DNA from: JBEKTW01 sp963727845
Lineage (GTDB): Bacteria; Bacteroidota; Ignavibacteria; UBA10030; SZUA-254
Length of the DNA stretch: 64,000 bases
Direction of reading: 5' to 3'
Assembly (NCBI GenBank): GCA_963727845.1
Contig: CAVSHI010000002.1
Location: 682,001-746,000 of the forward strand
Shown: positions 25,560-34,016 of the stretch, one piece after another
How positions within the stretch are numbered: position 1 is the stretch's first letter
Layout of the letters: every line of letters starts with the position of its first letter
Notes under the pieces: generated by a model
The model's input: only the letters and a program-made list of their open reading frames with translations
Told to the model about the DNA's origin: nothing
Databases searched by the model: none
Made by a program: the position numbers and the translations under genes

Positions 25560-26906
25560 TCAATGGGTTCCCCTCTCGGCCATGCTCGCAGTCGAATCGG
25601 CTGAGGATGGCGGGGGAGCGAGCGCGGCTTCCTGGTCTGCCACCCACTTATCAAATTCTTCCTGTGTAACGACATTGATGTAGCCCCGCATTCTGAAATG
25701 ACCGAGCCCGCAGAGCTGTGCGCAGGCGATCTCGGTAGGCGTCGCGGGAGCGATGAGGATTTCCCGGACATCCGCGTCGGCGAGTTTGCAGATGACCTGG
25801 TCCGACATCGGGTCTCCTTTGTTGACAATCGCGGCGCCGGATTTGTCGTTGTACGTTTCCATTGCCACATAGTTGTCGATACCCGCAAGCGGCCGCGCGG
25901 TAACCGTCTTTACTCCTGAATCAGTCAATTTGGTAACCGCGTCTTCATTCAACGGATCACCTTTGCCGACGAGTATTCCTCCCGTCGTGTCCTTTGGATC
26001 TTTGTATTCGCTCGCCGACACATACTTATCGAGATTCGCAGCCATGCGCGCGGTCACCGTTGTTATCCCCGCATCCACAAGTTTGCCGGCGTTGTCCTTA
26101 TCGAGCGCACTTCCCTTCGTCACCAGACTTGCTCCCGAGCTGTCGGCACAGTCTTTCATGACGATATATTTTGTGAAATCTCCTCCCTTTGAGATCACGA
26201 TATCGCCAACCGTGGGAAGGACAATCCTGGTCGTGCTCTCCATCAATTTCGATATCGAATAGGGCTTGCGGAGCTCCTCGCGCACCTGGGCTGTGGTTTT
26301 CGTCGGAGTGAACCAGACGGGGATGTCCATTCCGGGGACCACGTCCTGCTTGACGCGCATGGTCGGCAGGTTGAAGCAGTGAATCACGTCCTTCGAAGTG
26401 AGGTGGATGATCACGGGCTTGTTGACGGGAAGGCACAATTGATTGATCGTCGTAATGTCGTCTTTTGCGTCCGGGTCGTTCCGGTCCAGGCCGAGCGGGT
26501 TGTCCTGGTCGACGAGATTGATCGAGGCTTTTCCAAATTTTCCGTCGGGTCCGGGGTAATGGATATTCCACGCAAATTGTTCGGCCACGATACGCACAAC
26601 AATGGCATCCTTCTCAAGGGGGAACTCGTTCACGCGCCGCGCCCAGATCGGCGCGTCGATGCCAAAAAGTGTCGTGAGCTCAAAAACGGCAACTGCACCC
26701 GTGAGATAGAGGGCAAACTTGGATTTCGCCCCGCGATAGTTCGCGCGGGGATTCTTCGATGCCCGAAAGCGGACGAGAGTGATAATATAAAAAATGATCC
26801 AGCCGGCAAACAGCGCCAGCATGAGCCAGTGAATTACAACGATAGAGTGGTCGATCTCGCCGCCCTGCGCCGACGCAAGGGGCGGCAATCCTAAGTATTT
26901 TTCCAT
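25560..26906 (-). CDS. coxB: cytochrome c oxidase subunit II with a triplicated insert in the CuA domain
   Basis: 448 residues, far longer than the usual 220-330. Two helices anchor it (about 23-45 and 65-85). The cupredoxin core is recognised by AEQFAWNIHYPGPDGKFG, SKDVIHCFNLPTMRVKQDVVPGM (CuA His) and CAQLCGLGHFRMRGY (both Cys, His, Met; Gln replaces the usual Glu). Between the strand ending VWFTPTKT and the CuA loop lie about 170 extra residues containing three copies of a roughly 50-residue unit: each has KY(I/V)- or NYV-, then VxKGxxL/M, then a helix KLxDAG(I/V)xxVTAR. No c-type heme motif (CxxCH) is present. The repeat is in frame and free of stops, so it is a real part of the protein. 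Confidence 0.9.
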   Translation of the reverse strand: MEKYLGLPPLASAQGGEIDHSIVVIHWLMLALFAGWIIFYIITLVRFRASKNPRANYRGAKSKFALYLTGAVAVFELTTLFGIDAPIWARRVNEFPLEKDAIVVRIVAEQFAWNIHYPGPDGKFGKASINLVDQDNPLGLDRNDPDAKDDITTINQLCLPVNKPVIIHLTSKDVIHCFNLPTMRVKQDVVPGMDIPVWFTPTKTTAQVREELRKPYSISKLMESTTRIVLPTVGDIVISKGGDFTKYIVMKDCADSSGASLVTKGSALDKDNAGKLVDAGITTVTARMAANLDKYVSASEYKDPKDTTGGILVGKGDPLNEDAVTKLTDSGVKTVTARPLAGIDNYVAMETYNDKSGAAIVNKGDPMSDQVICKLADADVREILIAPATPTEIACAQLCGLGHFRMRGYINVVTQEEFDKWVADQEAALAPPPSSADSTASMAERGTH

Positions 26907-27190
26907 TCAGGAACTCCTTGTTCATCATGGTCTTGAAGAATGCGGCTGTCATCGGCGCCCGGGCCGCGAAGATCCATTCTCTGGTTGCGTATCCTCTTCC
27001 ACATGAAAAGAAAGAAGGTCGTGATACCGCTGAAAACCACGCCGGTCGTGCCGAGCAAAAACAAAATCGCCTGGTTCATCCCGCTCACACCGGAGGTCCC
27101 GGTGTCTCCGTAACACAGTGGACAGGCCTCGACGAGGGAGTGGCCGGCGATCGCGAGCAGCAGAAGGATCAAAAATCTCCACTTCATCAT
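26891..27190 (-). CDS. small secreted/membrane protein with CPLC motif
   Basis: 99 residues, not recognised beyond its features. A signal-like N-terminus (MMKWRFLILLLLAIAGHSLVEA) is followed at once by CPLCYGD, then one membrane helix (about 41-63) and a charged cytosolic tail. Its 3' end overlaps the coxB start by 16 bp and its start overlaps the next upstream gene by 4 bp, so it belongs to the cox operon. The CPLC pair facing outward could bind copper or a disulfide partner during oxidase assembly; this is inference. Confidence 0.7.
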   Translation of the reverse strand: MMKWRFLILLLLAIAGHSLVEACPLCYGDTGTSGVSGMNQAILFLLGTTGVVFSGITTFFLFMWKRIRNQRMDLRGPGADDSRILQDHDEQGVPEWKNT

Positions 27191-27393
27191 AGGAAACTCA
27201 CCTTCTTCAACTTTCGCAGGAATCGGATTCCGTAAAGAACCAGACCTATGCCCGCAAGAAACGAAATACCCGCGAACGCAACCATGGTGACATTCCCCCC
27301 CGATTGGTACATCGTAACATTCCAGGCTCCGAAACCGAACAGGAAGAGAACCGAGACGACAATAAAGAATATGTGAAATGTTTTAAGGGACAT
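27187..27393 (-). CDS. small two-helix membrane protein in the cox operon
   Basis: 68 residues, two hydrophobic helices (about 5-28 and 36-58) and a basic end (RFLRKLKKVSFL). No family recognised. It overlaps coxD by 11 bp and the CPLC protein by 4 bp, which supports real translation. Possibly an accessory oxidase subunit or assembly factor. Confidence 0.65.
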   Translation of the reverse strand: MSLKTFHIFFIVVSVLFLFGFGAWNVTMYQSGGNVTMVAFAGISFLAGIGLVLYGIRFLRKLKKVSFL

Positions 27394-27697
27394 TGTGGTA
27401 TGTGATTGGGTCTGAATGTGCGAACAAGGGCAACGCCATGAGGGCGGCGAAGAAAACCGCGGTAATGATGAGCGTTGCGTAGATCAACTTCTTTTCCGAA
27501 ATAAGATGCATGAAGTAGCTTGCTACGAGCGAGCCTTTGATGCCGGCAATGAATAACGCCACAATGACGGCGGCAACAATATTGAGGCGAAGGTATGACA
27601 CGGCGACTGTTATCATGGTCAACGCCATGAGCGCCACGAACACCATGATGTACACGCGAACGTGTTTCTTGATATCTTCAGGGTTTGCCGATTCCAT
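27383..27697 (-). CDS. coxD: cytochrome c oxidase subunit IV (prokaryotic type)
   Basis: 104 residues from the ATG at 27697 (MESANPEDIKKHVRVYIMVF). Three helices; the family pattern is HVRVYIMVFVALMALTMITV, IVAALFIAGIKGSLVASYFMHL and the third helix LIYATLIITAVFFAALM. The frame stays open upstream into coxC but only as overlap. Stabilises the subunit I/III core. Confidence 0.85.
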   Translation of the reverse strand: MESANPEDIKKHVRVYIMVFVALMALTMITVAVSYLRLNIVAAVIVALFIAGIKGSLVASYFMHLISEKKLIYATLIITAVFFAALMALPLFAHSDPITYHNVP

Positions 27698-27710
27698 GGG
27701 AACTCCGTTG

Positions 27711-28301
27711 TTATAATAGATAGAGTGCAGGGAAGAGGAATATCCAGACGAGGTCGACAAAGTGCCAGTACAAACCGGCAACTTCCACACGGTTGGTAAA
27801 CCGCTGGGGGTCGGTTGCCCACATCCTGCTTCCGCGTCCCCACAAATAGATGTTCAGAATTATTCCGCCGACGACGTGAAGTCCGTGCAGTCCCGTCATC
27901 GTGAAGTACACTGCGAAGAAATTGCTTGTGCTCGGGAAATGGCCGGCCTCAAATTTGTGAGCATACTCGAACCCCTTCACGACGAGGAAAATGAACCCGC
28001 ACAGGATCGTCAGGCCCATGAACATTTTATATCGCTGAAGGTTCTTCATCATGAGCGAAGCCCACGACATCACCATCGTGACGCTTGAAGTGATGAGTAC
28101 GGCCGTGTTCAATGTCGCAAGCGGGATATTCAACTCTTCATATCCGCGCGGCCACGTCGGCGCGCCGATCCTGAGCAGTATGTACGACGTGAAGAGGGCT
28201 CCGAAAAGCATGACTTCGGATGCGAGAAATAACCATATCCCCACCTTTGCGTTGTAAACGCCGGTGTCGGGGCGCGCTGTAGCTGTGTAAGGAATTTGCA
28301 T
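27711..28301 (-). CDS. coxC: cytochrome c oxidase subunit III
   Basis: 196 residues, five helices (the short bacterial form that lacks the first two). Motifs: KVGIWLFLASEVMLFGALFTSYILLR, KGFEYAHKFEAGHFPSTSNFFA, YFTMTGLHGLHVVGGI and GLYWHFVDLVWIFLFPALYL with the conserved Glu and His residues. It starts 6 bp after coxA and precedes coxD by 13 bp. Confidence 0.94.
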   Translation of the reverse strand: MQIPYTATARPDTGVYNAKVGIWLFLASEVMLFGALFTSYILLRIGAPTWPRGYEELNIPLATLNTAVLITSSVTMVMSWASLMMKNLQRYKMFMGLTILCGFIFLVVKGFEYAHKFEAGHFPSTSNFFAVYFTMTGLHGLHVVGGIILNIYLWGRGSRMWATDPQRFTNRVEVAGLYWHFVDLVWIFLFPALYLL

Positions 28302-28307
28302 GAGTCG

Positions 28308-30197
28308 TCAGGCCTCCGGTAATTCGTTTTGAGGTGTAAAGTCTCTTGGCCGGTCCGGTACGCTGTATTCATACGGTCCGCGATATACTTCGGGGATCGT
28401 TTCGAAATTGCCGTGGGGCACCGGCGGCGTCGGCGTTGCCGCCCAATCGAGAGTCGTTGCTTCCCACGGGTTTGCATTGACGTGCACGCCTTTGCGGGAG
28501 CTCCAGAAGAGGTTGAAGATGAAGACCAGCTGGAAGAGCGCCATCACCCAGGCAGCCACGGACATGACCTGATTCAGGTACAGCACGCCCTGGGCATGAG
28601 CGTACTGCTGGCCACCGTCATAGAGGCGCCGGGAAACTCCGGCCAGACCCTGGATCAGCATGGGGAAGAAAATGAAGTTCATGCAAATGAACGAACCTAT
28701 AAAATGAATCTTTCCGAGCGTTTCGTTCATGCGCCTTCCCGTGATCTTTGGATACCAGAAATAAATGCCGGCGAACATGGCGAAAATGGTTCCAGGCGCG
28801 ACGACGTAATGAAAATGCCCGATCACATAGTACGTGTCGTGCAGCGCAATGTCCGAAGTTGCGAGCCCGAGAGGCAGGCCTGTGAGCCCCCCGATCCCGA
28901 ACATCGGAAGAAAGGCCAGTGCGAACAGCATCGGGGTGTTAAACCGGATAGAGCCGCCGTACAGGGACATGATCAGGCACGACAAAACGATGGCGGAAGG
29001 GATTGAAATAATCATGGTCGTAGTCTGGAAAAAAGCGCTGATGGCCGTTCCCATCCCCGTGATGTACATGTGGTGCGCCCAGACGATGAACGACATAAAG
29101 CCGACAAAAAGGACGGCATAGACCATCGTTTTGTATCCCCAGAGCGGCTTCCGCGTGTTGTTGGCAATGACTTCTGCGACAATGCCCATGGCCGGAAGAA
29201 TGAGAACGTAGACCTCCGGGTGCGCGAGAAACCAGAAGAGGTGCTGCCAGAGCAACGGGCTTCCCCCGCCCGCATACGATTGCACCTGTCCGCTGACGAT
29301 CAATCCGGCCGGCATGAAAAAGCTGGTTCCCGCAACCCTGTCCATCAATTGCAGTATCCCCGCCGCCTCAAGCGGAGGGAACGCAAGGAGCAGGAGGAAC
29401 GACGTTACAAACTGTGCCCAGACAAAGAACGGCAGTCGGAAGAACGACAGACCCTTCGTCCGGAGCTGGACGATGGTTGTGATGAAGTTGACCGACCCGA
29501 GGAGGGAGGATGTGATCAAGAAAACCATGCCGATGAGCCAGACCGTCTGGCCGGTTGTCGCGAGCACCGAGAGGGGAGCGTACGACGTCCAGCCCGAATT
29601 TGCGGCGCCGCCCGGCAGGAAGAAACTCAGCAGCATCGTTAAGCCGCCCAGAAAATACACCCAGTAACTCATCATGTTGATCTTCGGGAACGCCATGTCA
29701 ACCGCGCCGATCTGCAGCGGCATTACGTAGTTGCCAAATCCTCCGACTGCCAGCGGCACGATCCCGAGAAACACCATGATCGTTCCGTGCATGGCGCCGA
29801 GCTGGTTGTAGAATTCGGGAAGCATGACGCCATCGGGCATCCTCTCTTCACCGGAGGCGAAATAATATACGATCGCGGCAATGCCGAGCAGGAGCAGCCC
29901 GATGACTGTGCCGGCGGACGGCTTGAAGCGGGAGATGACGATGACGATGATCCCGATGGCGACGAGGGGGACGATGAAGTAGAGGGTTGGGAACGGTTCA
30001 CCGGGGTTGGCAAGCTGCCACCGCATCATCATAATGAGTGTGAACCCGAACAACAGGAAGAGCAGAGAAGTGAGAGTGTACTGGATTCCAATAACCTTAT
30101 GGTCGGTGGAAAACATGTACTTCCGCCAGAAACTCAACTCCCGGTGGTGTCCCGCAGCGCCGGTAGCTTGAGTTTCGTTATGTGAATCCGTACTCAT
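28308..30197 (-). CDS. coxA: cytochrome c oxidase subunit I (A-type heme-copper oxidase)
   Basis: Catalytic subunit with low-spin heme, heme a3 and CuB. 629 residues, at least 12 helices. Ligand motifs: QLGAMHGTIMVFLG (heme a His), HPEVYVLILPAMG (CuB His with cross-linked Tyr, A-type), VWAHHMYITGM (CuB His pair) and YYVIGHFHYVVAPG (heme a3/a His). The N-terminal extension STDSHNETQATGAAGHH is His-rich and disordered. It heads coxA-coxC-coxD; the cupredoxin-like gene lies 88 bp upstream. Confidence 0.96.
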   Translation of the reverse strand: MSTDSHNETQATGAAGHHRELSFWRKYMFSTDHKVIGIQYTLTSLLFLLFGFTLIMMMRWQLANPGEPFPTLYFIVPLVAIGIIVIVISRFKPSAGTVIGLLLLGIAAIVYYFASGEERMPDGVMLPEFYNQLGAMHGTIMVFLGIVPLAVGGFGNYVMPLQIGAVDMAFPKINMMSYWVYFLGGLTMLLSFFLPGGAANSGWTSYAPLSVLATTGQTVWLIGMVFLITSSLLGSVNFITTIVQLRTKGLSFFRLPFFVWAQFVTSFLLLLAFPPLEAAGILQLMDRVAGTSFFMPAGLIVSGQVQSYAGGGSPLLWQHLFWFLAHPEVYVLILPAMGIVAEVIANNTRKPLWGYKTMVYAVLFVGFMSFIVWAHHMYITGMGTAISAFFQTTTMIISIPSAIVLSCLIMSLYGGSIRFNTPMLFALAFLPMFGIGGLTGLPLGLATSDIALHDTYYVIGHFHYVVAPGTIFAMFAGIYFWYPKITGRRMNETLGKIHFIGSFICMNFIFFPMLIQGLAGVSRRLYDGGQQYAHAQGVLYLNQVMSVAAWVMALFQLVFIFNLFWSSRKGVHVNANPWEATTLDWAATPTPPVPHGNFETIPEVYRGPYEYSVPDRPRDFTPQNELPEA

Positions 30198-30285
30198 AAC
30201 GCTCTTCTCAGCCTATATGTATAGAACAAACGTGCTTTTGATGGGTTATATCCGTCGCTCAAACGATCGGAGCGGCGGAGTCCAG

Positions 30286-30996
30286 CTACTTCGCTTCGAA
30301 CGTAAATTCTGCAGTTTTCGTATCGGACGCGCCAACGGACACGTTCATCGTCTGCGTTCCGTATTTCTCATGCCATGCTTCGATCACGTAATCTCCGGCA
30401 GGGAGGCCCTTTATCTCGAAATTTCCTTTTTGATCGGTGACTGCGTAAAACGGATGGTCGAGAACGCCGATCCATGAAGCCATCCAGTTGTGGACGTCAC
30501 ACTTCACTTTTACCATGACTTCTGCCTTGTCAAATTTCTTCACCGTCTTCATCCCCTGCTTCGGCTGCCCGATGTTAAATTGCGAGCTGTTCTTGGGCAT
30601 CGCGTGAATGTTGTGAAGTGTCGGGTCGCTGTTGACGATCTCAAGTTCCTGGTTGGTCATGATGCCGAACACGTGAGGATTGTACATACAGCCCTTTTGC
30701 TCAATCGTTACCTTCTGCGCAGGCGTCGGGAATTTTTTCCCTTCCAGTCCCTTTTTCACGTAAACAAACACCCAACGAAGACTCTTGTCCGGGTTGACCA
30801 CCACCTGCTCGGACGCAACATCCTTTCCTTCGTGGGCCTTTGAGCATTTTGCATCGGCATTCATCTTGATTTTGGGTAATGCGGGAACAGTCCCTTTGAA
30901 GAAGACCTTTCCCGTAATATTCCCTGCAAATGCCTGTGCCAGGAGAGTGTTGAATAATACAACAACAACAAATGATAGCCTCGAGGTCCTCATCAT
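30286..30996 (-). CDS. secreted cupredoxin-like protein with carboxypeptidase-regulatory-like domain
   Basis: 236 residues with a signal peptide (about 1-24, cleaved near AFAG). The middle part carries a cupredoxin-type copper site: His residues in NSDPTLHNIHAMP and the Cys-His-Met set CDVHNWMASW. The C-terminus (from about 180: VTDQKGNFEIKGLPAGDYVIEAWHEKYG) is a prealbumin-like regulatory domain. The family resembles methylamine-utilisation/plastocyanin-like proteins. Lying directly before coxA behind its own promoter, it may bring electrons or copper to the oxidase. ATG at 30996 or 30993, with AAAGGA before it. Confidence 0.8.
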   Translation of the reverse strand: MMRTSRLSFVVVVLFNTLLAQAFAGNITGKVFFKGTVPALPKIKMNADAKCSKAHEGKDVASEQVVVNPDKSLRWVFVYVKKGLEGKKFPTPAQKVTIEQKGCMYNPHVFGIMTNQELEIVNSDPTLHNIHAMPKNSSQFNIGQPKQGMKTVKKFDKAEVMVKVKCDVHNWMASWIGVLDHPFYAVTDQKGNFEIKGLPAGDYVIEAWHEKYGTQTMNVSVGASDTKTAEFTFEAK

Positions 30997-31105
30997 TATA
31001 CTATTCCTTTCAAAATGTAGAGAAAATACACAAAAGTTGATTAAGGCAAAACCCGGAAATGTGCGCTTCTATAGGGTAAGAACTACTGCACAATCTTCGC
31101 ACGTA

Positions 31106-31134
31106 ATTATAACCAATTTCTCCGATATATTCAA
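31106..31134 (-). promoter_or_regulatory. promoter for the cupredoxin/cox cluster
   Basis: Minus strand: TTGAAT at 31134-31129, 17-bp spacer, TATAAT at 31111-31106. This predicts a 5' leader of about 100 nt before the gene starting at 30996. No other promoter of similar quality is seen before coxA. Confidence 0.6.
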
Positions 31135-31231
31135 CAAATGAACAGTGGAAAAGATTCCGATATTCAGACCGTAATAACTTTTTCTCTGCATTGAGAACGT
31201 TCAGTATCCTACAAGCCTAGACCGCTGAATC

Positions 31232-31260
31232 TTGACTTTCCCCAAAAGCTTTCGTATACT
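31232..31260 (+). promoter_or_regulatory. promoter of the second DAHP synthase gene
   Basis: TTGACT at 31232-31237, 17-bp spacer, TATACT at 31255-31260. It predicts a leader RNA of about 190 nt before the ATG at 31457. Confidence 0.7.
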
Positions 31261-31271
31261 TTGCAACCGAT

Positions 31272-31392
31272 TGCAGGACATTTATTATATCGCTCCAGGC
31301 GAAGCGCTTTTTCGGCGGACGATTGTCCTGCATCAAGATGAGTTTCGTTGTAATACTGCAATGAACCCCGCCGAGTGATCAGCGGGGTTTTT
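31272..31392 (+). promoter_or_regulatory. structured leader with intrinsic terminator before the DAHP synthase gene
   Basis: The leader RNA contains an 8-bp long-range helix (TGCAGGAC at 31272-31279 with GTCCTGCA at 31325-31332) enclosing a 45-nt region that can itself fold (CGAA with TTCG around AGCGCTTT). It is followed by a strong terminator at 31364-31392: AACCCCGC, 10-nt loop, GCGGGGTT, then TTTTT within the last arm. The gene starts 65 bp later, so premature termination is likely the control point. The short frame ATG AGT TTC... before the terminator is not aromatic-rich. No known riboswitch class is recognised. Confidence 0.65.
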
Positions 31393-31456
31393 ATATGTAT
31401 CAAAACCGAGTTGCCGCCGGTCGGTGAGGCAAGCTGCAAAGTCGAAAGGAATCTGT

Positions 31457-32473
31457 ATGATAGTTGTGATGAAATCGAGCGCGACTGAAGATGACGTGCA
31501 GCGCGTCATTCAGCGCGTCGAGGAACTCGGACTGAAGCCGCATCTTTCCAGGGGGGTGCAGCGCACGATCATCGGCATCATCGGAGACGAACGTCTCTTT
31601 AAAAAGGAACATTTCTCTCTTCTCCCCTGTGTCGAGAATGTCATCCCCGTTCTTCGGCCGTACAAGCTCGTCAGCCGGGATTTCACTCCGGAGGACAGTG
31701 TCATCGATGTGGCGGGGGTAAAGATAGGCGGAAGGAATATTGTAGTGATTGCCGGTCCATGTTCCGTCGAAAGTGAAGAGCAACTGCTCGCGAGCGCTCT
31801 CGCAGTGAGATCGGCGGGCGCATCTTTGCTGCGGGGCGGAGCGTACAAACCTAGAACCAGTCCGTATGCGTTCCAGGGTTTGGGAGAAGATGGTTTGAAA
31901 TTGCTGGCGAAGGCGCGTGAGCAAACGGGATTGGGGATCGTGACGGAGGTGATGGAATCGGGAGAGGTGGAACTTGTCTCCGAATATGCGGACTGTCTGC
32001 AGGTAGGTGCGCGCAACATGCAGAACACGAAGCTCCTGAAGAAAATCTCACAGGTCGGAAAACCCGTCCTGCTGAAACGGAATTTCTCCGCGACGCTCAA
32101 CGAATTCCTGATGAGTGCCGAATACATTCTCGCGGGCGGCAATCATAATGTCATCCTGTGTGAGCGGGGCATTCGCACGTTCGTCGAATATACCCGCAAT
32201 ACCCTGGACCTTAACGTTGTCCCGGCGATCAAACAGCTCTCGCATCTTCCCATCATTGTCGACCCAAGCCACGGGACGGGCAGACAAGATCTGATCATCC
32301 CGATGAGCCGTGCCGCAGTTGCCGCCGGCGCCGATGGGTTGATCCTGGAAGTTCATCCCGATCCTTCCCAGGCTCTTTCGGACGGCGAGCAGTCGCTAAC
32401 ACCGGCGATGTTTGAACAACTCATGTTGCAGGTGAGGGCTGTTGCCGCCGCAGTGGGAAGAACAAGTGATTGA
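31457..32473 (+). CDS. aroF: 3-deoxy-7-phosphoheptulonate synthase (type I beta), second copy
   Basis: 338 residues from the ATG at 31457 (MIVVMKSSATEDDVQRV) with AAAGGAA before it. Same architecture as the trp-operon paralogue: N-terminal ferredoxin-like regulatory extension, then VIAGPCSVESEEQL, LLRGGAYKPRTSPYAFQG, LQVGARNMQN, PVLLKRNFSATLNEF, LCERGIRTF, PIIVDPSHGTG and EVHPDPSQALSDG. The first-domain sequences differ most between the two, consistent with different feedback inhibitors. Its separate promoter and terminator suggest independent control. Confidence 0.94.
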   Translation: MIVVMKSSATEDDVQRVIQRVEELGLKPHLSRGVQRTIIGIIGDERLFKKEHFSLLPCVENVIPVLRPYKLVSRDFTPEDSVIDVAGVKIGGRNIVVIAGPCSVESEEQLLASALAVRSAGASLLRGGAYKPRTSPYAFQGLGEDGLKLLAKAREQTGLGIVTEVMESGEVELVSEYADCLQVGARNMQNTKLLKKISQVGKPVLLKRNFSATLNEFLMSAEYILAGGNHNVILCERGIRTFVEYTRNTLDLNVVPAIKQLSHLPIIVDPSHGTGRQDLIIPMSRAAVAAGADGLILEVHPDPSQALSDGEQSLTPAMFEQLMLQVRAVAAAVGRTSD

Positions 32474-32560
32474 TTGTAACAGTGCGCACCGCTCATCACG
32501 CCGGAACGTGCGCCATCCCATTGATTTTCATTCCTGAATTCCGTACGTTGAATTGAATCA

Positions 32561-34015
32561 ATGGCCAGCTCGCAGACGTTAAAGAAGCTCAAGGAAATAG
32601 TTGGTCCGGAGAACCTGCTCGATTCTCCGGAGGCGCGCATTTCGTACTCATACGATGCGGCTGCATTGAAACCGCAGATACCCATCGCGGCCGTCCGGCC
32701 CTCGACTGCTGAACAAATTTCCCGGATCGTCAGGCTCGCGAACGAAGAAGGTTTTTCCGTTGTGCCGCGAGGGTCGGGCACGGGACTCAGCGGCGGCGTC
32801 ATCCCTCTGGAGAATTCCATCGTCCTGCTAACCAACCACTGGAATCGGATTCTCGAAATAGACCCGGAAAATCTCACGGCAAGTGTCGAGCCGGGCGTAA
32901 TAACGGCACATCTCCATGAGGCTGTCGAAAAGCTCGGTTTGCTGTATCCGCCCGACCCCGGAAGCTCGAGCATTTCCACGATTGCCGGAAATGTCGCTGA
33001 GAATGCGGGCGGCTTGAGGGGTCTGAAGTATGGCGTCACAAAGAATTATGTCCTGGGAATGGAGGTAGTGTTGCCGACCGGCGAGATACTCCGCACCGGC
33101 GGGAAATCGGTCAAGGATGTTGCAGGCTATAATTTAAAGGACGTGCTGACGGGCTCCGAAGGGACTCTCGGGATCTTCACAAAAATTCTTCTCCGCCTCA
33201 TCCCCAAACCGGAAACCTCCAAGACCATGCTCGCCTTTTACACATCCATGGAAGATGCGGCAAGAACGGTCTCTGCCGTCATCGCCGCGAGAATTACTCC
33301 GGCCATGCTGGAGTTTCTTGATAACATGACCATTCGCTGCGTTGAGGAGTACGCTCATCTTGGCCTTCCCACCGATGCCGAGGCACTGCTTCTCATCGAA
33401 GTCGACGGGCGGTCCTCGGTTGTTGAGGAGGATGCGCGCCTCGTCGAGGAGATTTGCAGGAAATATCATGCCACCGCAGTCAAAGTTTCTCAGAACGAGA
33501 GCGAGTCGGTGAAACTGAAGGCAGCCCGACGCTCAGCGCTCACCTCCCTCGCACGGGTGACGCCAACGACCATTATGGAAGATGTCGCCGTTCCCCGCTC
33601 CGACCTCGCCCGACTCATCGACCGGATAAAGTCAATTGCCCGGAAGCACGATGTTCGCATCGGTACGTTTGGTCACGCTGGCGACGGCAATCTTCATCCG
33701 AACTATTTGACGGACGAACGCGATAACGAAGCATTCGGACGGGCAGAGAAGACTATTTTCGAGGTGGAGGAAGCCGCGATTGAGCTTGGCGGAACGATCA
33801 CCGGCGAACACGGGGTCGGCCTGTACAAAAAACGCCTGCTGGAAAAGATGGTCGGAAGCGCGTCGGTCGGTATGATGAAAACCTTAAAGCAGATGATGGA
33901 CCCGAATAATATTCTGAATCCCGGCAAAATCTTCGACATGAATTCACGGTGCGAAGGCCCGCTGCCCAGGCAGAGAGAACAGATCATGAAGTTCGAGGAC
34001 GTTGCATGGATGTAG
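32561..34015 (+). CDS. glcD: FAD-linked glycolate/D-lactate oxidase subunit
   Basis: 484 residues. FAD-binding type 4 (VAO) domain: VVPRGSGTGLSGGVIPLENS, PPDPGSSSISTIAGNVAENAGG, YGVTKNYVLGMEVVLPTGEI and LTGSEGTLGIFTKI. The C-terminal FAD-oxidase domain has TFGHAGDGNLHPNYL, GGTITGEHGVG and MKQMMDPNNILNPGKIF (here LKQMMDPNNILNPGK). It oxidises 2-hydroxy acids and hands electrons to the iron-sulfur subunit encoded at 39272, four genes away. The histidine kinase starts 1 bp after its stop. Confidence 0.9.
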   Translation: MASSQTLKKLKEIVGPENLLDSPEARISYSYDAAALKPQIPIAAVRPSTAEQISRIVRLANEEGFSVVPRGSGTGLSGGVIPLENSIVLLTNHWNRILEIDPENLTASVEPGVITAHLHEAVEKLGLLYPPDPGSSSISTIAGNVAENAGGLRGLKYGVTKNYVLGMEVVLPTGEILRTGGKSVKDVAGYNLKDVLTGSEGTLGIFTKILLRLIPKPETSKTMLAFYTSMEDAARTVSAVIAARITPAMLEFLDNMTIRCVEEYAHLGLPTDAEALLLIEVDGRSSVVEEDARLVEEICRKYHATAVKVSQNESESVKLKAARRSALTSLARVTPTTIMEDVAVPRSDLARLIDRIKSIARKHDVRIGTFGHAGDGNLHPNYLTDERDNEAFGRAEKTIFEVEEAAIELGGTITGEHGVGLYKKRLLEKMVGSASVGMMKTLKQMMDPNNILNPGKIFDMNSRCEGPLPRQREQIMKFEDVAWM

Positions 34016-34016
34016 T

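Noticed and set aside
31344..31370. A leader peptide (M-S-F-V-V-I-L-Q) controlling the second DAHP synthase
   Set aside because: Only one aromatic codon, no convincing ribosome site; the RNA structure is the better candidate.
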